From: Euryodendron excelsum
Lineage: Eukaryota > Streptophyta > Magnoliopsida > Ericales > Pentaphylacaceae
DNA length: 64,000 nt
Reading direction: 5' to 3'
NCBI GenBank assembly: GCA_033060915.1
Contig: CM065387.1
Location: 26,142,501-26,206,500 of the forward strand
The notes under the pieces are model-generated. The model was not told where the DNA came from, did not search any database, and saw nothing but the letters and a program-made list of their open reading frames with translations. Below, piece by piece: positions 11,206-22,925 of the stretch; positions within the stretch are counted from its first letter, which is position 1, and each line of letters begins with the position of its first letter. A program made the position numbers and the translations under genes.

Positions 11206-13069
11206 AATGTGGCATTGGTTGACTTTGTACTCAATGATTTGTAGTTTAGTTTTTAATTTTTAATTGTTTTTTTTTTTTTTTGACTATGAGTTACAATGTT
11301 AGATATAAGAAAGAATAATCATATGCATTGATACATTTGAGTATGATTTCTGATTCTTCTTCTAATTTTCTTGCAATTGTGTGAATCTCTCTTGAATGCA
11401 TGAGTTGAGAGGATTAATTTCATATGCAACTATCATAGCATTACGGTATCATGCTTAGCTATTTTTTATGATTATATCCTACATGAGTGGAGATTTACCT
11501 TGTGAGTTTTAGATCTATTAACGTTTTTTTAGAGTGTTTACATTTATTCAAGAATATTTTGTTCATCTTCCACTTATCCAATAGCTTCATTATATTTGTT
11601 CTTGATTCATATGTTAAATATTGATTCGAGTCGTTGACACTTGTACTCTTTTGAATTTTACTTTTATATATTTCGGATATGATTCTAGGCTATTTTTCTT
11701 ATTTCGAGCCACAGATTTTCTTGTTGAATATATTCCCTTGGAACCAATTTAAACCCATATTTGAGGTGATCTTTATTAAAATACACAATTTTAAAAGTAT
11801 TTCCCTTAGTATAAAAACAAAAGTATCTTCACTTGTGAGAATACCATTGAAAGAAGGGTGATATATTTGTGATGTGAAAAGAAAAAGAAGAAACTATCAC
11901 AGAAAGCAAAAGAAGGAAAGAGCTAGAAAGAAAAAGTAAAGAGGTTAGATGTTTGGAAAAAAAAAAAGAAAAAAAGAAGCAAGGAAAAAAAAAGAAAAAA
12001 CCTGACACATCAAATGAAATTAGGAATTGGAATTGTGTCCTTATAGATCATTACATACCTTGATCACACATGTCTTGAACCATATATCTTTTCCTTTCCT
12101 ACCTATACCTCTTGGCCAAAGTTACAACCGTAAAAAGTCCTAGTTGATCTGAATAGTACATGTCTATGAATTCATTTTGAGTACAAGTTACATCTTGTCA
12201 ATTACTTTGATTAATGTTTAGTTTTGAATATTTTTCCATGAAGCTATGCCAAGTTGAATACACTTACACCTTATCGGTTTTTGTTGTTAGATTACTCTTT
12301 TATGTTTCATTATATTTAATTTATTTTGATGAGCTTTCCATTGTGCGTACCTTGTGTGTTCATTTTCTTATGAGTGTATACCCAGAGAGGGTTGAAATCG
12401 AGACTTGAAGGATATAATTATTTTACGTAGTTATGAGTGAGCTCTAATGTGTTGATACGCCACACACACACATTGACTCTCACTTGTGTTATTTGAGATT
12501 TATTTTAACTTTTGTATTGAGTAATGAATGGAAAGATGGATGATATATCTCGGATTATCTTTTGCAAAGAATTATTTGTTCTAACTATCTTTCTTTTAGG
12601 TCATATTTTGATGTTTGTGGGTAACATCACTGGAAATCCTCACAAGACATCACTCGTCCACTAGGGGTAACCTGAGAGTTTAAAGGCTTGATGCATAGGC
12701 TAAATACATTCGTGAATCTTACAAAAGTAGAGATTATGTTTTTGGTTTTAGTAGTTTGCTAGGGACTAGCAAAAATCTAGTTGAAGGGTGTGATTATACT
12801 TCAAAAGTGCAATTATAAAGCCTTAACTAGTGCTTTGTTAGTGTTAGTTTATGATTTTATATGCCTTTTTAGTTATTTTTTAGTACTAACTAAGTTTATT
12901 ATGCTTTGTATAGGTTTTAAGCTTAAATGGGAGGATTTCAGATATATTTTGGAGAGAATGTTGCTAGAGTACAAGTTGATAAAGCTGTGGTACAAGCTGT
13001 CGAAGCAAGCAGAGCTGAGTCTTTGGAAAACCATATTTCTCAAATCAAGAAGGCTATCAGGGCCTATAA
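11206..13069. other. non-coding interior of the gypsy-like element
   Basis: AT-rich sequence without conserved protein motifs. It includes purine tracts (aagaaaaagtaaagagg and similar, about 11870-12000). The last 130 bases (about 12940-13069) read as a coding-like, charged stretch (LEYKLIKLWYKLSKQAELSL). I find no pol domain on either strand. Confidence 0.5.
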
Positions 13070-13668
13070 TGTGTAGATTTCATACAACATTTCAAGATCT
13101 ACAACTTTCGTAAAGGCACACTGGCCGTTCGAAGATTTTTCTAGACGGGCCGTCCGGATGGGCAGCAGCCGTATTGATGAAACTGCAAAAAATTGACTAA
13201 GTCTGGAGGGCCATCCGCAAGCCGTTTGCAAGCAGTTCGGACGCCCCGCCGCTGGCCAGAAACCTGTTAAGGTTAGGATTGAGGTCTTTTTAAGCCCATA
13301 TGAATTCTTTTTAGTTAGAGAGAGTTAGAAAACTTTATAAAGAGTTAGGAAACTTTAGAGTTAGAGTATTTTTAGGAGTAGGAGTAATTTTATTGATCTT
13401 TTCACCTTTCAAGAACCCTAATTTTTGTATTCATTTAGTTTTTCTTTGTATTCAAGATTTGATGCTCTTCCAATTGTTGCAAGCCTTCAATATAATTTTC
13501 ATGTGCTTTCTTATGGCTTTAAGTTGCTAGGTCTTTTTCTTGGCATGGATTGAAAAGATAAGTAGGTTACATGTAGAGATTCAAGATAGTTATTTATTTT
13601 TCAAGATTTCAAGGTCTTGGATCAAGATTCATTTTCTTGTCCATGAATATCTTTGAAAACAATATTCT
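13070..13668 (+). repeat. 3' LTR copy of the gypsy-like element (3' truncated)
   Basis: 13187-13668 is the direct-repeat partner of 8763-9240. The start is placed at TGTGTAGATTTC because it begins with TG and follows the interior. At 13668 homology to the left copy stops abruptly (aatattcttgatc there, aatattcttcgtt here), so the last ~590 bases of the LTR are missing. Confidence 0.55.
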
Positions 13669-14491
13669 TCGTTAAGCCCACAACATAGTGCCTTACGACA
13701 CCAATACTAGCCAAACCAAGCAGCCATATGCACAAGCTTGAACCCAATGCGCAAGTGCACACGAGGCACACGACAGGTAAGCGTGCACACCGAGGCCCAA
13801 TCCATCATGAGCATAAGCCCTGCTAGGATACGAATATGGCATGGCGGGTGCGAAGTCACAATCCCATCCTCAACGCTAAAGCTCAACATCTGCCCCACCG
13901 GACACAATGCCGCCCATGTAGCCCTGACTAGCATGAGGACTGCAGTCACGTGCCATAGCCGGCCCTCAAGTCTCGCCCACTCCCTTGGGGGACTCACTTG
14001 AATGTTGTCCCTTCGGTAGCATCAGGGGGTGGTAGAGTTAACACTAGACCCCCCCTCCCCTTATAATAGCATTCTGAGCCATCTCCAAACTTGCAGGAGA
14101 AAATATCCTGCCCCCTTAAGGAGTCATAATTTATAAATCCAATAAATATAGAAAATACAAATTACGAGATTGCCATGCCACTCGCTAACCATGCTCAGAC
14201 ATGCCCCACACCAAGGTCCCTTGCGGCCCCAAACGTGCCACGGGTGGCAACCCGTGATATTCTCCACCATTTTAGCCATCATCGTCCTCAATGATGCTAA
14301 AGCCCAATGTCAACTCTTGGCACTCGCCACCACTAGTGTCAGCTCCTGACACCAAGCAACTTTGGGATGAAAAAAAGAACAGTAAGAAAGCGAAAGCTGC
14401 ATGAAGTAACTTGACGACCATGTCTCGTGTTTGGAATTTGGTTTGGGGATTGAAGGTACCTTCCAAAATTCACCACTTTATATGAAAATGA
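13669..14491. other. GC-richer sequence of unknown origin
   Basis: This stretch is markedly richer in G and C than its surroundings, with runs such as ccggccctcaagtctcgccc and gtgccacgggtggcaaccc. It starts exactly where the 3' LTR above is cut, so it probably belongs to another element whose insertion or rearrangement removed the LTR end. Open frames exist on both strands (13707-13997, 13738-14001) but overlap each other and match nothing I recognise. Confidence 0.35.
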
Positions 14492-15230
14492 ATGCGTGAT
14501 ATAGGTTCAATAAGGGGTAACGTGGAGAAACAGAATAAAGGGACTGACACAACGTGCCCCCTATGTCATGAGTCCTCGGAAATTGTTATGCACTTGGTTG
14601 CGACATGTTCTTTTGCGAGGAAAGTTTGGCTTCACTTACCTCTTTTTCTTCGATCAGACGCTTGGAGAAATAGCAGTTTTGTTAATTGATGGGAAGATTT
14701 TGATAAAATATTAATGATGGAAGCAAACAAAGAAAGTTTGAGAGTAGTGGTGCTGGTGGCTTCTATTTTATGGCGGCTATGGAAAGCAAGAAATGATGCT
14801 TACTCTAATGCTAAGATTTGGGAGCCATGGATGGTCTTTACTCTGGCATCTCAATATTCCATGAAGTATTTAGAAGTGAACGTAAAATTTCAACCAGTGA
14901 ATGAAATTCCTTCAAGTAACATTATAGCAAGGGAGGCACTTCAAAGATGGGTGATTCCTCCTGCTTCTTTTGTGAAGGCCGATTTTGATGGGGCTTCTTT
15001 GTCTGGTGATAGTTTTTGTGGGTTGTGAGTGGTGGCCCAAGATTCAGAAGGAAAAGTGGTGTGGGCAGGAGCAAAGAGAATTATTGGTTGCTTACCATCC
15101 AAACAAATTGAAGTTGATGAAGCAGCAAGGATGGGTATTCAACAGCTATGAGATTTTGTTGCAACCCAGTCTTGTTAGAAGGGATGCACTTAAGTTTTTG
15201 GAAGTTCAGTGAAATAGAGGTGTGTCTATT
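14492..15230 (+). pseudogene. 3' end of a LINE (zinc-binding RT tail and RNase H)
   Basis: One frame carries the C-terminal hallmarks of a plant L1-type LINE. The zf-RVT segment (CPLCHESSEIVMHLVATC, from 14555) is followed by the conserved ILWRLWKARNDAYSN phrase. The start of an RNase H domain (VKADFDGASLSG, near 14973, with catalytic-type Asp, and a later VDEAA with Glu near 15115) comes next. In-frame TGA codons at 14687-14689, 15026-15028 and 15149-15151 break it; reading through the first two leaves the family match intact. Upstream endonuclease and RT domains are absent, as in a typical 5'-truncated LINE. No poly(A) tail or target duplication is obvious. Confidence 0.8.
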
Positions 15231-15723
15231 ATAGTATACGATTTATTTTCACTATTTTTCCTCTTCTTAGATATGGTTTTCTTTCTGATCGAGACATTGT
15301 AATAGAGTGGCTCATCCAGTGGCCAAACAAGCCCTAGTTATTAAGTCTAATCATTGATAAGGTGAGGAATTTCTAACTTGGTTATGTCTAGCTGTCAGGG
15401 ATGATTGTATTGCCTTGCAGGCCTAATCTATTTACAATATGATCTCTTTTTGCTGTTGTAAACACAATTTAAAATCTTCTCTCGTGTTAAAGTCAATGAA
15501 TGAGAGAGTTTTGGATATTCATTCAATTATTTGAAAAAGTAATTAAGCAAGCCTTTTCTACCAAATTAAGGATTGACAATGACTAGAACTTCACTGATTG
15601 TATATTTTCAAAACGAAAGATGAAAGTCTAAGTATATACTTTAAGCCTAATTAGTTTAATGGCCAGCTTGAGAATTGTCTTTGAAGCCCTGCCCTGCCCA
15701 AAATAATATATTTTTATATTTTA

Positions 15724-15757
<34 letters not shown>

Positions 15758-16915
15758 AATTAAATTTATGTTATTCAATATTATTTTTAGAGAATAAAAT
15801 TATTTATTAAACAAATTTTAGGTTAAATGAGAGAGTTTGGACATGCATGGAAATGTAATTTTTTAAATTGAGCGGATTTGGGATATAGTTTTAGGCCTAA
15901 TAGAATTTATTTCTAGTACAGGCCTAGCCCAGTCCGGGTCGCCCAATGGTCACTCCTACATTCAACTACATCATTTTGTTAATAAATTTTGTATGCATTT
16001 TTTTTTGCACGTATAGCATAACTAATTAAAAAAATTGTTAAAACAAATGAACGAGAGGTTTTCTTGGAATGCACTTCATCTGACATGCTGCATGCACCAT
16101 CAGTTCATTGTAGCGACATAATTTTTGTTTGTCCTAATACAAATAAAAAATTCATACAAAATGATGTATCTTAATAAGAGTCATTTACTTTCAAATAAAC
16201 ATCTATCATAATGATTTTTAATTACAAAACTGTCACTATCACATCATTTTATATGCAAATTTTGTATAATTTTGTTTTTTAAAGAATAGCATTTTTTATT
16301 TCAATATAGTATTCTTCGTTGGACCACAGCTAGCAAAGTTGGAATTAGATCTCCAGAAAAGCATAGATAAGGGGCCCCTAGAGCTAACTTACTGGAGCTC
16401 TCATCCTCAGTTGTCAGATGGAAGATTCATAGTGATGTTTCTCCTTTTAACCCAAATCGCAAGGAAGGCACTCAATCTTATGGCTGTGAACGCGAATTCG
16501 TGTTTATTAACAATTGGTGCTTCACCCCTTGATCAAAATCAGTTGACTAATTAATCAGGGCAGAATAGGTATCAAAATATTGCTTTGATGTGAAGGTATA
16601 TATAAAGAATGTGAACTTAAGAGATTACTAAGAAAATATGAATTCTAGAGAGACAGAGAGAGCTTCCTTATGTGGAGGTAAGCCTTTGACTGGTTGCAGC
16701 CTTCTAAGCCTTGCCCCTCACCCCCTAACGCCTAATTTCTCTCTCTTTCTATTTCTCTCTCAAGAAGACTTTTGGTAAAGCCCTTCTCTTCTGTACATCG
16801 TGTTTATTCCGCCATTTCTTTTAGCTTTTGTGCTGAGATTTCATTGATTAAACAATATAAGAGATTGTTGTGCGTGGAAGTCTACATGACATATAGGGAG
16901 AAATCAATCATCACC
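15231..16915. other. AT-rich intergenic DNA
   Basis: No gene is supported. A microsatellite of TA then TG dinucleotides lies at about 15723-15757. 16620-16770 has GA/CT-rich stretches that could belong to the old promoter or 5' UTR of the glycosyltransferase pseudogene beginning at 16916. The open frame 16339-16554 matches no family I recognise. Confidence 0.5.
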
Positions 16916-17957
16916 ATGAAGTGCAATAAGCAATTCTGGTTTGTTTCCTTTTATGGTTTGTATTGCTTTGTTGTCTCTCTACAGCTTTATGGACGGGCAA
17001 CAACGAGGTCATCTTGTTTGCCAACTATGAAAATTCATTCATTTTTCAAGAGTACTCTAGCTCTCACGCTATCACCGAAAATGCTAGTGAGACCACTAAG
17101 CTAGTCTAACATTGACCATTGCAGAGCATGATAAAAGCCTAGTTCGTTCTAAAAAGAGTAGGGTTGAACAGCCTAGAATGAAGATGAAACCTATATATTC
17201 TGGATCTATGCTCAGGTCGATATATCTATATTCATAATCTTCCTAGTAGATTCAACAAAGATATTCTGAAGATCATTAATGATCCATCGCTAGTAAAAAG
17301 GTTTGACATGTGCCAATCAATATCAAACATGGGTGGTCTTGGTCCCCAGGCAGTGAATTCGAATTCTCATGGGTCGGGGTTCTCCAAAATAGGAGCTGGT
17401 TTATGACAAATTAACTAGTTCTTATTAAACGTCATTTTCCACATGCAACAGAATGAATCAGTACAAGTGCTTAACCAATGATTGGTCATTGGCTTCAGTA
17501 ATTTATGTCCCCTAGCCTCGATGTTAGCCGCTATCTTTAGGATTTCAACACCTCGGTGAGAGATTTGGCATCCCTTCATCTTGTCAAGTGGCTTGCTGAG
17601 AAACCCGAGTGAATACATGTCGAGTGGTAGAGATCATTTCTTTGTCGCAGTGAGGGTTACTCACTTGGGACTTCAGCAAACAGACCAACGGCGATGACTC
17701 CAATTGGGTACATAACACACTCATGTCATTGCCCGAGGCCAAGAACATGACAATGCTAGCTAATAATTGAATCAAGTCTCTCTAGCAATATTAGAGATGT
17801 TGCAATACCCTATCCAACCTACTTGCATCCCTCGAGGTATTTCAATGGCAGAACAAAGTGAGAAGACAGAAAAGGCGCTACTTGTTCTCGTTTCTTGGAG
17901 GCACCCCACGGGCCAATCCTCAAGATTCTATCAGGGGCGAAATTATCAATCAGTGCC
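16916..17957 (+). pseudogene. MUR3-like GT47 glycosyltransferase pseudogene, 5' part
   Basis: The start codon (16916) opens a short cytoplasmic tail and a hydrophobic signal anchor (FWFVSFYGLYCFVV), the usual Golgi type II topology. Downstream, in shifting frames, are phrases conserved in exostosin-like GT47 proteins of the MUR3 xyloglucan galactosyltransferase group: GRYIYIHNLPSRFNKDIL (about 17217), FDMCQSISNMGGLGPQ, QYKCLTNDWSLASVIYVP (about 17459), DFNTSVRDLASLHLVKWLAE, TWDFSKQTNGDDSNW (about 17660), [24 protein letters not shown] and [20 protein letters not shown] (about 17845). Stops at 17404-17406, 17416-17418, 17538-17540 and 17610-17612 and several frameshifts show it is dead. It ends inside the codon stretch for GEIINQC at 17957, where a retrotransposon is inserted; the gene resumes at 35799. 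Active relatives add galactose to xyloglucan in the Golgi. Confidence 0.85.
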
Positions 17958-18644
17958 TGTAGGGTGGGAAACCACCCTGGTCCACCCATGTTGGTGGAAT
18001 TCCCACCAATAGCCCATGTTGGAGTGGATGCATCCCATCAAACCATCCACTCCCTCTCTCTTACCGAGAGCCCAAAAAGTATAGAAAGAGAGAAGACTGC
18101 TGCATTTTTGAGAAGTCGATCGCCGAAGGAAGATATCTGTCTGTTCCCACTATTGACCACCTTTATCATCAAAGATTTGTAATGTCGTTGAAGACACTGC
18201 AAGTTTCCTCCTCCCCTATAAATAGAAGGTCGAGTTGAGGGACGAAGAGAAAGAGGTAGATATGGGGAGTTGAAGATGTAGAGTGGGGGTTACAGTGAGG
18301 GACAACGCTCTAGTGTAGGGGCGGTGCCATTTGTAATGTAGTAGTCTTTTGTATTGTTGTGGGCATTTGTATTGGGGGATGGGCTCTTTGGTATTGCCGC
18401 ATGCATTTTGTATGACCATTTGTATTGGGAAAATTTGTATGGTAGTGGTTTTGTGAGGCAAAGTGTTGTGTGATTTGAGAATTGTAATCTCCCCCTTTTA
18501 ATAGTAGATCCTGCTCCTGTGTGGACATAGGCAAATTGCTAAATCACGATAAATCTGTCTCTATCGTTTCTATTGGGTGTGTGTATTTTTGTGGTACTTC
18601 CAGCGAGCATATATTTGGTGTCAATTGCTTTTGGTGGCATAACA
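17958..18644 (+). repeat. 5' LTR of the copia-derived element
   Basis: 687 bases, starting TGTAGGGTGGGAAACC and ending GGCATAACA. It contains a TATA box (ctataaatag, 18216-18225) that would drive element RNA. It shares nearly its whole length with 35065-35798 but with many substitutions and indels (the partner is 734 bases), which points to an old insertion. Confidence 0.9.
18216..18225 (+). promoter_or_regulatory. TATA box of the copia-derived LTR
   Basis: cccctataaatag sits about 260 bases into the LTR and is repeated at 35369-35380 in the 3' LTR (cccctataaataga). Its conservation between otherwise diverged copies supports a promoter role. Confidence 0.7.
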
Positions 18645-18647
18645 AAT

Positions 18648-18660
18648 TGGTACTAGAGCC
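18648..18660 (+). other. primer binding site, initiator tRNA-Met type
   Basis: TGGTACTAGAGCC lies three bases after the LTR end. It differs at two positions from TGGTATCAGAGCC, the standard copia primer site complementary to the 3' end of initiator tRNA-Met. Confidence 0.85.
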
Positions 18661-19707
18661 ATTGGTTCGCCACTGTGAGGTACTATCCATATTTCAAGTT
18701 GGTCAGATCCAAATTTTGGTCATACCAGAAGGTTCGTCTCGATGAGACGAACATGCTGCCGCAAACGGCATTGAAAATGGAAGTCCAATGCTTAGTAGAT
18801 CTGAAATCGAAATGTTTAAATTTGTAAAAAATTTTTGGTCGGATCCAACTTTTCATCACACTAGAAGGTCCCACACTGCCACAAACGATCGAAAACGGAG
18901 GTACGATGCTCTGTAAATCTAAAATTGAAAATTTTAAATCTATTGTCGTTTTTGGCTAGAGAAGACGAGTGACATTAGCATTGCATCATTGGTGATGTCA
19001 TTCGTGACATCAATAGTGATGTCATCAGTTTGTCTACCATATGTCATCAATAAAATCATCGCATAGTTAGCTGCCACAACATTTGCTACGTCAGCGTCTA
19101 GTTAGCACCACGTCAGTATCCAATCAGTTGCCACGTCAGGAGAAGTTTGCATAATTGTAGATTAGTTCCTAAAGTTTTTAAAATTGTAATTGGCCCTTTA
19201 AACTTTTAGAAATTATAATTTAGCCCTTAAAGTTTTTAAATTTTAATTTGACCTTCAGATGCTGTTAAAATTTTAGTTTAGCCCCAAATGTTACTGAAAT
19301 TTCAATTTGACCCCTACATGTTGCTAAAATTATAGTTTGAACCAGATGTTGCTGAAATTTCAATTAAGCCCCCAAATCTTGCTAAATTTTAATTTAACCC
19401 CTAGATGTTGCTCAAATTTTCAGTACGGCTATATTAGCTGACGTCAACGTTATGTCAGTTGAGTCGTTATGTTGAGCTGCAGCCGCTGAGTCGTTGACCA
19501 GCCGCCGTTGAGCCATGCCGTTTTGTTACCAGTTAAGCCGTTGTGATGAGCCACATTGAGGCATCGTCGTTGAGTTGTTGATCAGCCACCATTAAGCCGT
19601 GCATCTTTGTCACCAATTGAGCCATTGAGTTAAGCTGCACAGTGCCGCCGCCGTTGAGTCTTTTATCAGTCGCTGAGCTATATCGTTTTGTCGCCAACCG
19701 AGCCACC
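18661..19707 (+). repeat. tandem-repeat leader of the copia-derived element
   Basis: 18690-18920 repeats a phrase around ggtcagatccaaattttggtc / ggtcggatccaacttttcatc. 19155-19420 is a run of degenerate units of about 37 bases built on tttagcccctaaatgttgctgaaatttcaa. 19440-19700 is a run of short GC-rich units such as gttgagccgttgtgatgagcc. None is coding. Such leaders are typical of non-autonomous elements that have replaced coding DNA with repeats. Confidence 0.65.
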
Positions 19708-21327
19708 TGTTAGTCCAGGTGGCAACCCAAAAGGGCGGTGAATTGGGTTTAAACAATAATTTAACAAATAATTTCACAGTTACAAATGCTAAGTAAATAT
19801 TCAAACAAATATTAATTAACCAATAATATGTTGTAAATTAATACAAGTAATTCAAACTATAAAGTGAAGAAGATAGAGAGAAGAGAATACGATACCAAGA
19901 TTTATCGTGGTTTGACTTTAACTCTAAAGTCTACGTCCACTCCCCAAGATTCCTTCCTTGAGATTTTTCTCTACTATATCCAAACCGTAGATGCAGCCAC
20001 TAGCCTTTGCAATTAGTTTTTTCCACAGATGCTAGTCACACCCTTCCAATAGTTTTTTACACACGTGCTAGTCACACCCAACCAAGTGATCCCTCACTCC
20101 AATAGTTTTTGCAAAGATGCTAGTCACACCCAGCCCCTAGCTATTTGTCCTAGCTAGTCTCTCTGTTACAAGAAGAAAGAACAAGAGTACAACTACTCTT
20201 ACTTACAGATAAATTTTCTCAAAGAATAGATATGCCAATTAAACTCTCAAAACATTACAAGATAAAAGATAACTAAGCTCTCAAAGATTTTATAGGATGG
20301 ATATCACTTTGGTGCACAATTTCTTATTGCTCTTGTTGTTATCTTTTGTTCCTCAAGTGTATCTCTATTTATAAATAAAGATAGGAGGATAATTTGTAAC
20401 TTCAAATGTGTTTCTAGCCGTTTGAGAAAGCTTTGAAGATTTCTTTCGTTAAGTAAGTTGCTGTTAGATGCGATTTTGAATTTTAGATCACATGACTTCA
20501 CTTCCATCTCGATTTTTGCCTTGATAATGCTAGAATTTAAAAATGTCTATGAGAGAAATGTCGTAGACATTGAAGTTAGATTTTTAGAATCGCAAGAATT
20601 AGGTCGATCCAATGGCCAGATCAAAAGTCATGATCAAATTACTTGAGCTGTCTCCTAATTGGTTTATTTAAATTTTTGCACAGCTATGTCAATTTGCATC
20701 AGCTTTTTCATATAGCAAACGTTTGAGTATAAAAATCTGTATAGGATATAAAATGTAGATATGGGTGTTGTCTTTCCAAATCTTCATGAATCAAAGCATT
20801 TGAATATTTGAGTCAAAAGATATGAGTGAAATACTCAGGCTATCTCTTTAGCTGTCATCTTTGAATTTCTATAGCACTAACTCAGATGTATACTCCTTTT
20901 TCATCCACATAACATTTGATTTTGAAATTTCATATAAGAGAGATATGAAATATATGTAATTTTTTTTTCAGTAGCTGCAAGAATCAGATCAATCTAATGG
21001 TTAGATCAAACGATATGGGTAAAAAACGAAGGCTATATCATAGGATATAGGTTTATTGAATTTTCAACCTTAGAAGAAAATTATGTCCTCTAATTTCCTT
21101 CCTTTAATTAAGTTTCCTTAAAACATGATTTTTAAGGATTTAGATATAACTTTTCAAGACTTGATCACTCTTTCAAGTGTTTTATAATCTTGCAAAATTT
21201 TATTACTCCAACTAGACCAAAGATTAAAAGCATTGAATATATTTAATCAAGAAAACATTTATAAATCAAAGTAAGTTATTATCAAAATCAAATAAAAAAT
21301 TCCATATGAATAAACTTAGAGCTAACA
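19708..21327 (-). mobile_element. solo LTR inside the copia-derived element
   Basis: The 1620-base segment begins TGTTAG and ends CTAACA, perfect 6-base inverted ends, and is flanked by CCACC on both sides (19703-19707 and 21328-21332), a clean 5 bp target duplication. There is no internal domain. Orientation is put on the minus strand because the reverse complement reads ttataaatagagatacactt, a good TATA box, near 20365. The line tacgtccactccccaagatt is of a sort common in copia LTRs. It is a relic of unequal recombination between the LTRs of a complete element. Confidence 0.88.
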
Positions 21328-21332
21328 CCACC

Positions 21333-21636
21333 GTCAAGCCGCGCTGCCTAGTTGCACCGCTTATTGAGCTGCCAATTTAGTTTTGTACTCTTTTGAATAG
21401 TTTTGGGCCGTTTTTGCCAAGACAAAACTCATTCTTAGCAAAAGCAACCATTCTGGAGCCAATCACAGTGTTGGATTTGTGAAGTTCCACTCCCATAATT
21501 TAGTATTGCCCTTTTGAAGCATAGAAATGATGTTTTATTCTTATTTTGGCATTGGAGCTTTATTTATGGTGCTGCACAGAGAAAGTCCCAGTGGTTTGTC
21601 TTCTACAGCAAAGAGCTCAGGGATTGTTAGCAAACC
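21333..21636 (+). other. interior of the copia-derived element, no gene
   Basis: Continuation of the leader after the solo LTR. It resumes the short GC-rich repeats (gtcaagccgcgctgcc), then unstructured sequence up to the gag start codon. Confidence 0.5.
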
Positions 21637-21781
21637 ATGATATCCAGTGTTATCTTTGAAGTTGGAAATTTCGACGGAAACAACAGCTTAAGATGTGTGG
21701 CAATTCGAAGTTATGGACGGTTTTGATCCAACAACTGCAAGATGTTTGTTTGAAAGCTCTGGACAGAGGCATATGAGATAG
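21637..21781 (+). pseudogene. copia gag start, remnant
   Basis: From ATG 21637 the frame reads MISSVIFEVGNFDGNNS, matching the opening of copia gag proteins (F-x-V-x-x-F-D-G). After a one- or two-base frame slip it continues with the conserved W-x-V-L-I-Q-Q pattern (LWTVLIQQLQDVCLKALDRG). It then stops at about 21779. No zinc knuckle or later pol domain follows. This short stub is the main evidence for the copia origin of the host element. Confidence 0.65.
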
Positions 21782-22580
21782 ACGTCACGAAAAGGTGTGC
21801 ACCTAGGTTGAAACGGGTCTCATTTGTAGTGGATTTGGTTAGTGGTAGTTACCACATTGAGCTCTCTAGTTGTGCACGTGCAGGAAGGGAGGTGGAGCCA
21901 CTACAGTTGGTAAAGTTGCGAACTTTGCATTAGGCGTTCCGGATGCAGATGTTTATAGCCATGGCATTTTTTTTGGCACCCCAAGGCGAGGGGTGATGTA
22001 TTGACGCCTTAGGGTGCAGTTGTGCGTAGCCATAGTTTGAAGTCGTGGTAGTTGTTTGGCATCCTAAGTGAGGGATACATTGTGGCCATGGCAAGTTGTT
22101 TGGCACCCTATACAAGGGGTTGTATTGGCGTTTTAGTGCCCAATTGTTTGGAGCCGTGGCAGTAGTTTGGCACTCTAGGCGAGGGATGCATTGTGGCCGT
22201 GGAAAGTTGTTTGGTGTCCTAGGATTGCATTGGTGCCCTAGGCACAGTTGTTTGTGGTCGTGGCAGTTATTTGGCACTCCAGGTAAAGGGATGCATTGTG
22301 GCCATGGCAAGTTGTTTGGTAGCCCGAACGAAGCGTTACATTGGCGCCGTAAAGCGTAATTGTTTGGCACCCCAGGCGAGCGGTTGCATTGGTGTCCCAG
22401 ACGTAAATATTCGTTGTCATGGCAATTGTTTGGCATCCTAAGTGAGGGATACATTGTGGCCACGAGAAGTTGTTTGGCAACCCAGACGAAAGGTTGCATT
22501 GGCACTGTAGCGTGCAATTGTTTGGAGCCATGGCAGTTATTTGGCATCCTAGGCGAGGGATGTATTGTGGTCGTGGCAAG
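21782..22580 (+). repeat. ~110-bp tandem repeats of the copia-derived element
   Basis: From about 21960 the sequence is built of units of roughly 110 bases, each made of two related halves. One half reads caagttgtttggcaccc...ggttgcattggcg, the other caattgtttggagccatggc...gggatgcattgtggcc. Unit starts fall near 22089, 22200, 22306, 22463 and 22571. Long open frames cross both strands only because the units have few stops. The array is interrupted at 22580 by the stack of solo LTRs and resumes at 34712. Confidence 0.75.
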
Positions 22581-22770
22581 TTTAAGCACCCCATTTTTTA
22601 CTGCTCGGCAATCTACGATCCATTTAGATTTGTACTTAAGTCAGTATGGATGTATTCCAATTGAAATCAACTCTATAAGTCTAATTCTTTCTATCCATCG
22701 TTTCACGGGCCCACCGAACCCAAATAGAGGCAAAATGACCAAAATGCCCTTAGGGGCATTATCCTTTCCA

Positions 22771-22925
22771 ATTCCAAAATAGGCGCATCTTTCCGAAGAT
22801 GGTAAGTCCCCTTTCTAATTCCAATAGGCACGTCTTTCCGAAGACGGTAAGTCCCCTTTCCATATTCCATCAGGTGTGCCTTTTTGAAGACGGTAAGTCC
22901 CCTTTTAACCTGTCGACCGGGATGA
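22771..22925 (+). repeat. short array of U3 hairpin units in the level 2 LTR
   Basis: Three units of cttccgaagacggtaagtcccc-type sequence spaced about 55 bases apart. This copy lacks the ctcgag-containing half seen in the ~81-bp units elsewhere in the family, so unit structure varies between copies. Confidence 0.7.

Larger units (their letters stand above)
8763..13668 (+). mobile_element. decayed non-autonomous gypsy-like retrotransposon
   Basis: Two long direct repeats flank a central region. 8763-9240 and 13187-13668 share aaaaattgactaagtctgga, then cggacgccccgcc, ccagaaacctgtta and ctttcttatggctttaagtt in the same order with scattered differences. These are read as 5' and 3' LTR copies. 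A degenerate primer site (9833-9850) follows the left copy. The middle contains only broken gag-like frames (10138-11205) and AT-rich filler with no protease, reverse transcriptase or integrase. The 3' LTR is cut off at 13668, where it should continue for several hundred bases, and the 5' LTR appears to lack its first ~120 bases next to the inverted repeat. So both ends are damaged and no target duplication can be named. Confidence 0.7.

Noticed and set aside
21930..22782. Open frames of 118-219 codons on both strands rich in His, Pro, Cys and Trp
   Set aside because: They read through the ~110-bp tandem array of the copia-derived element; both strands are open and one runs into the inserted LTR.
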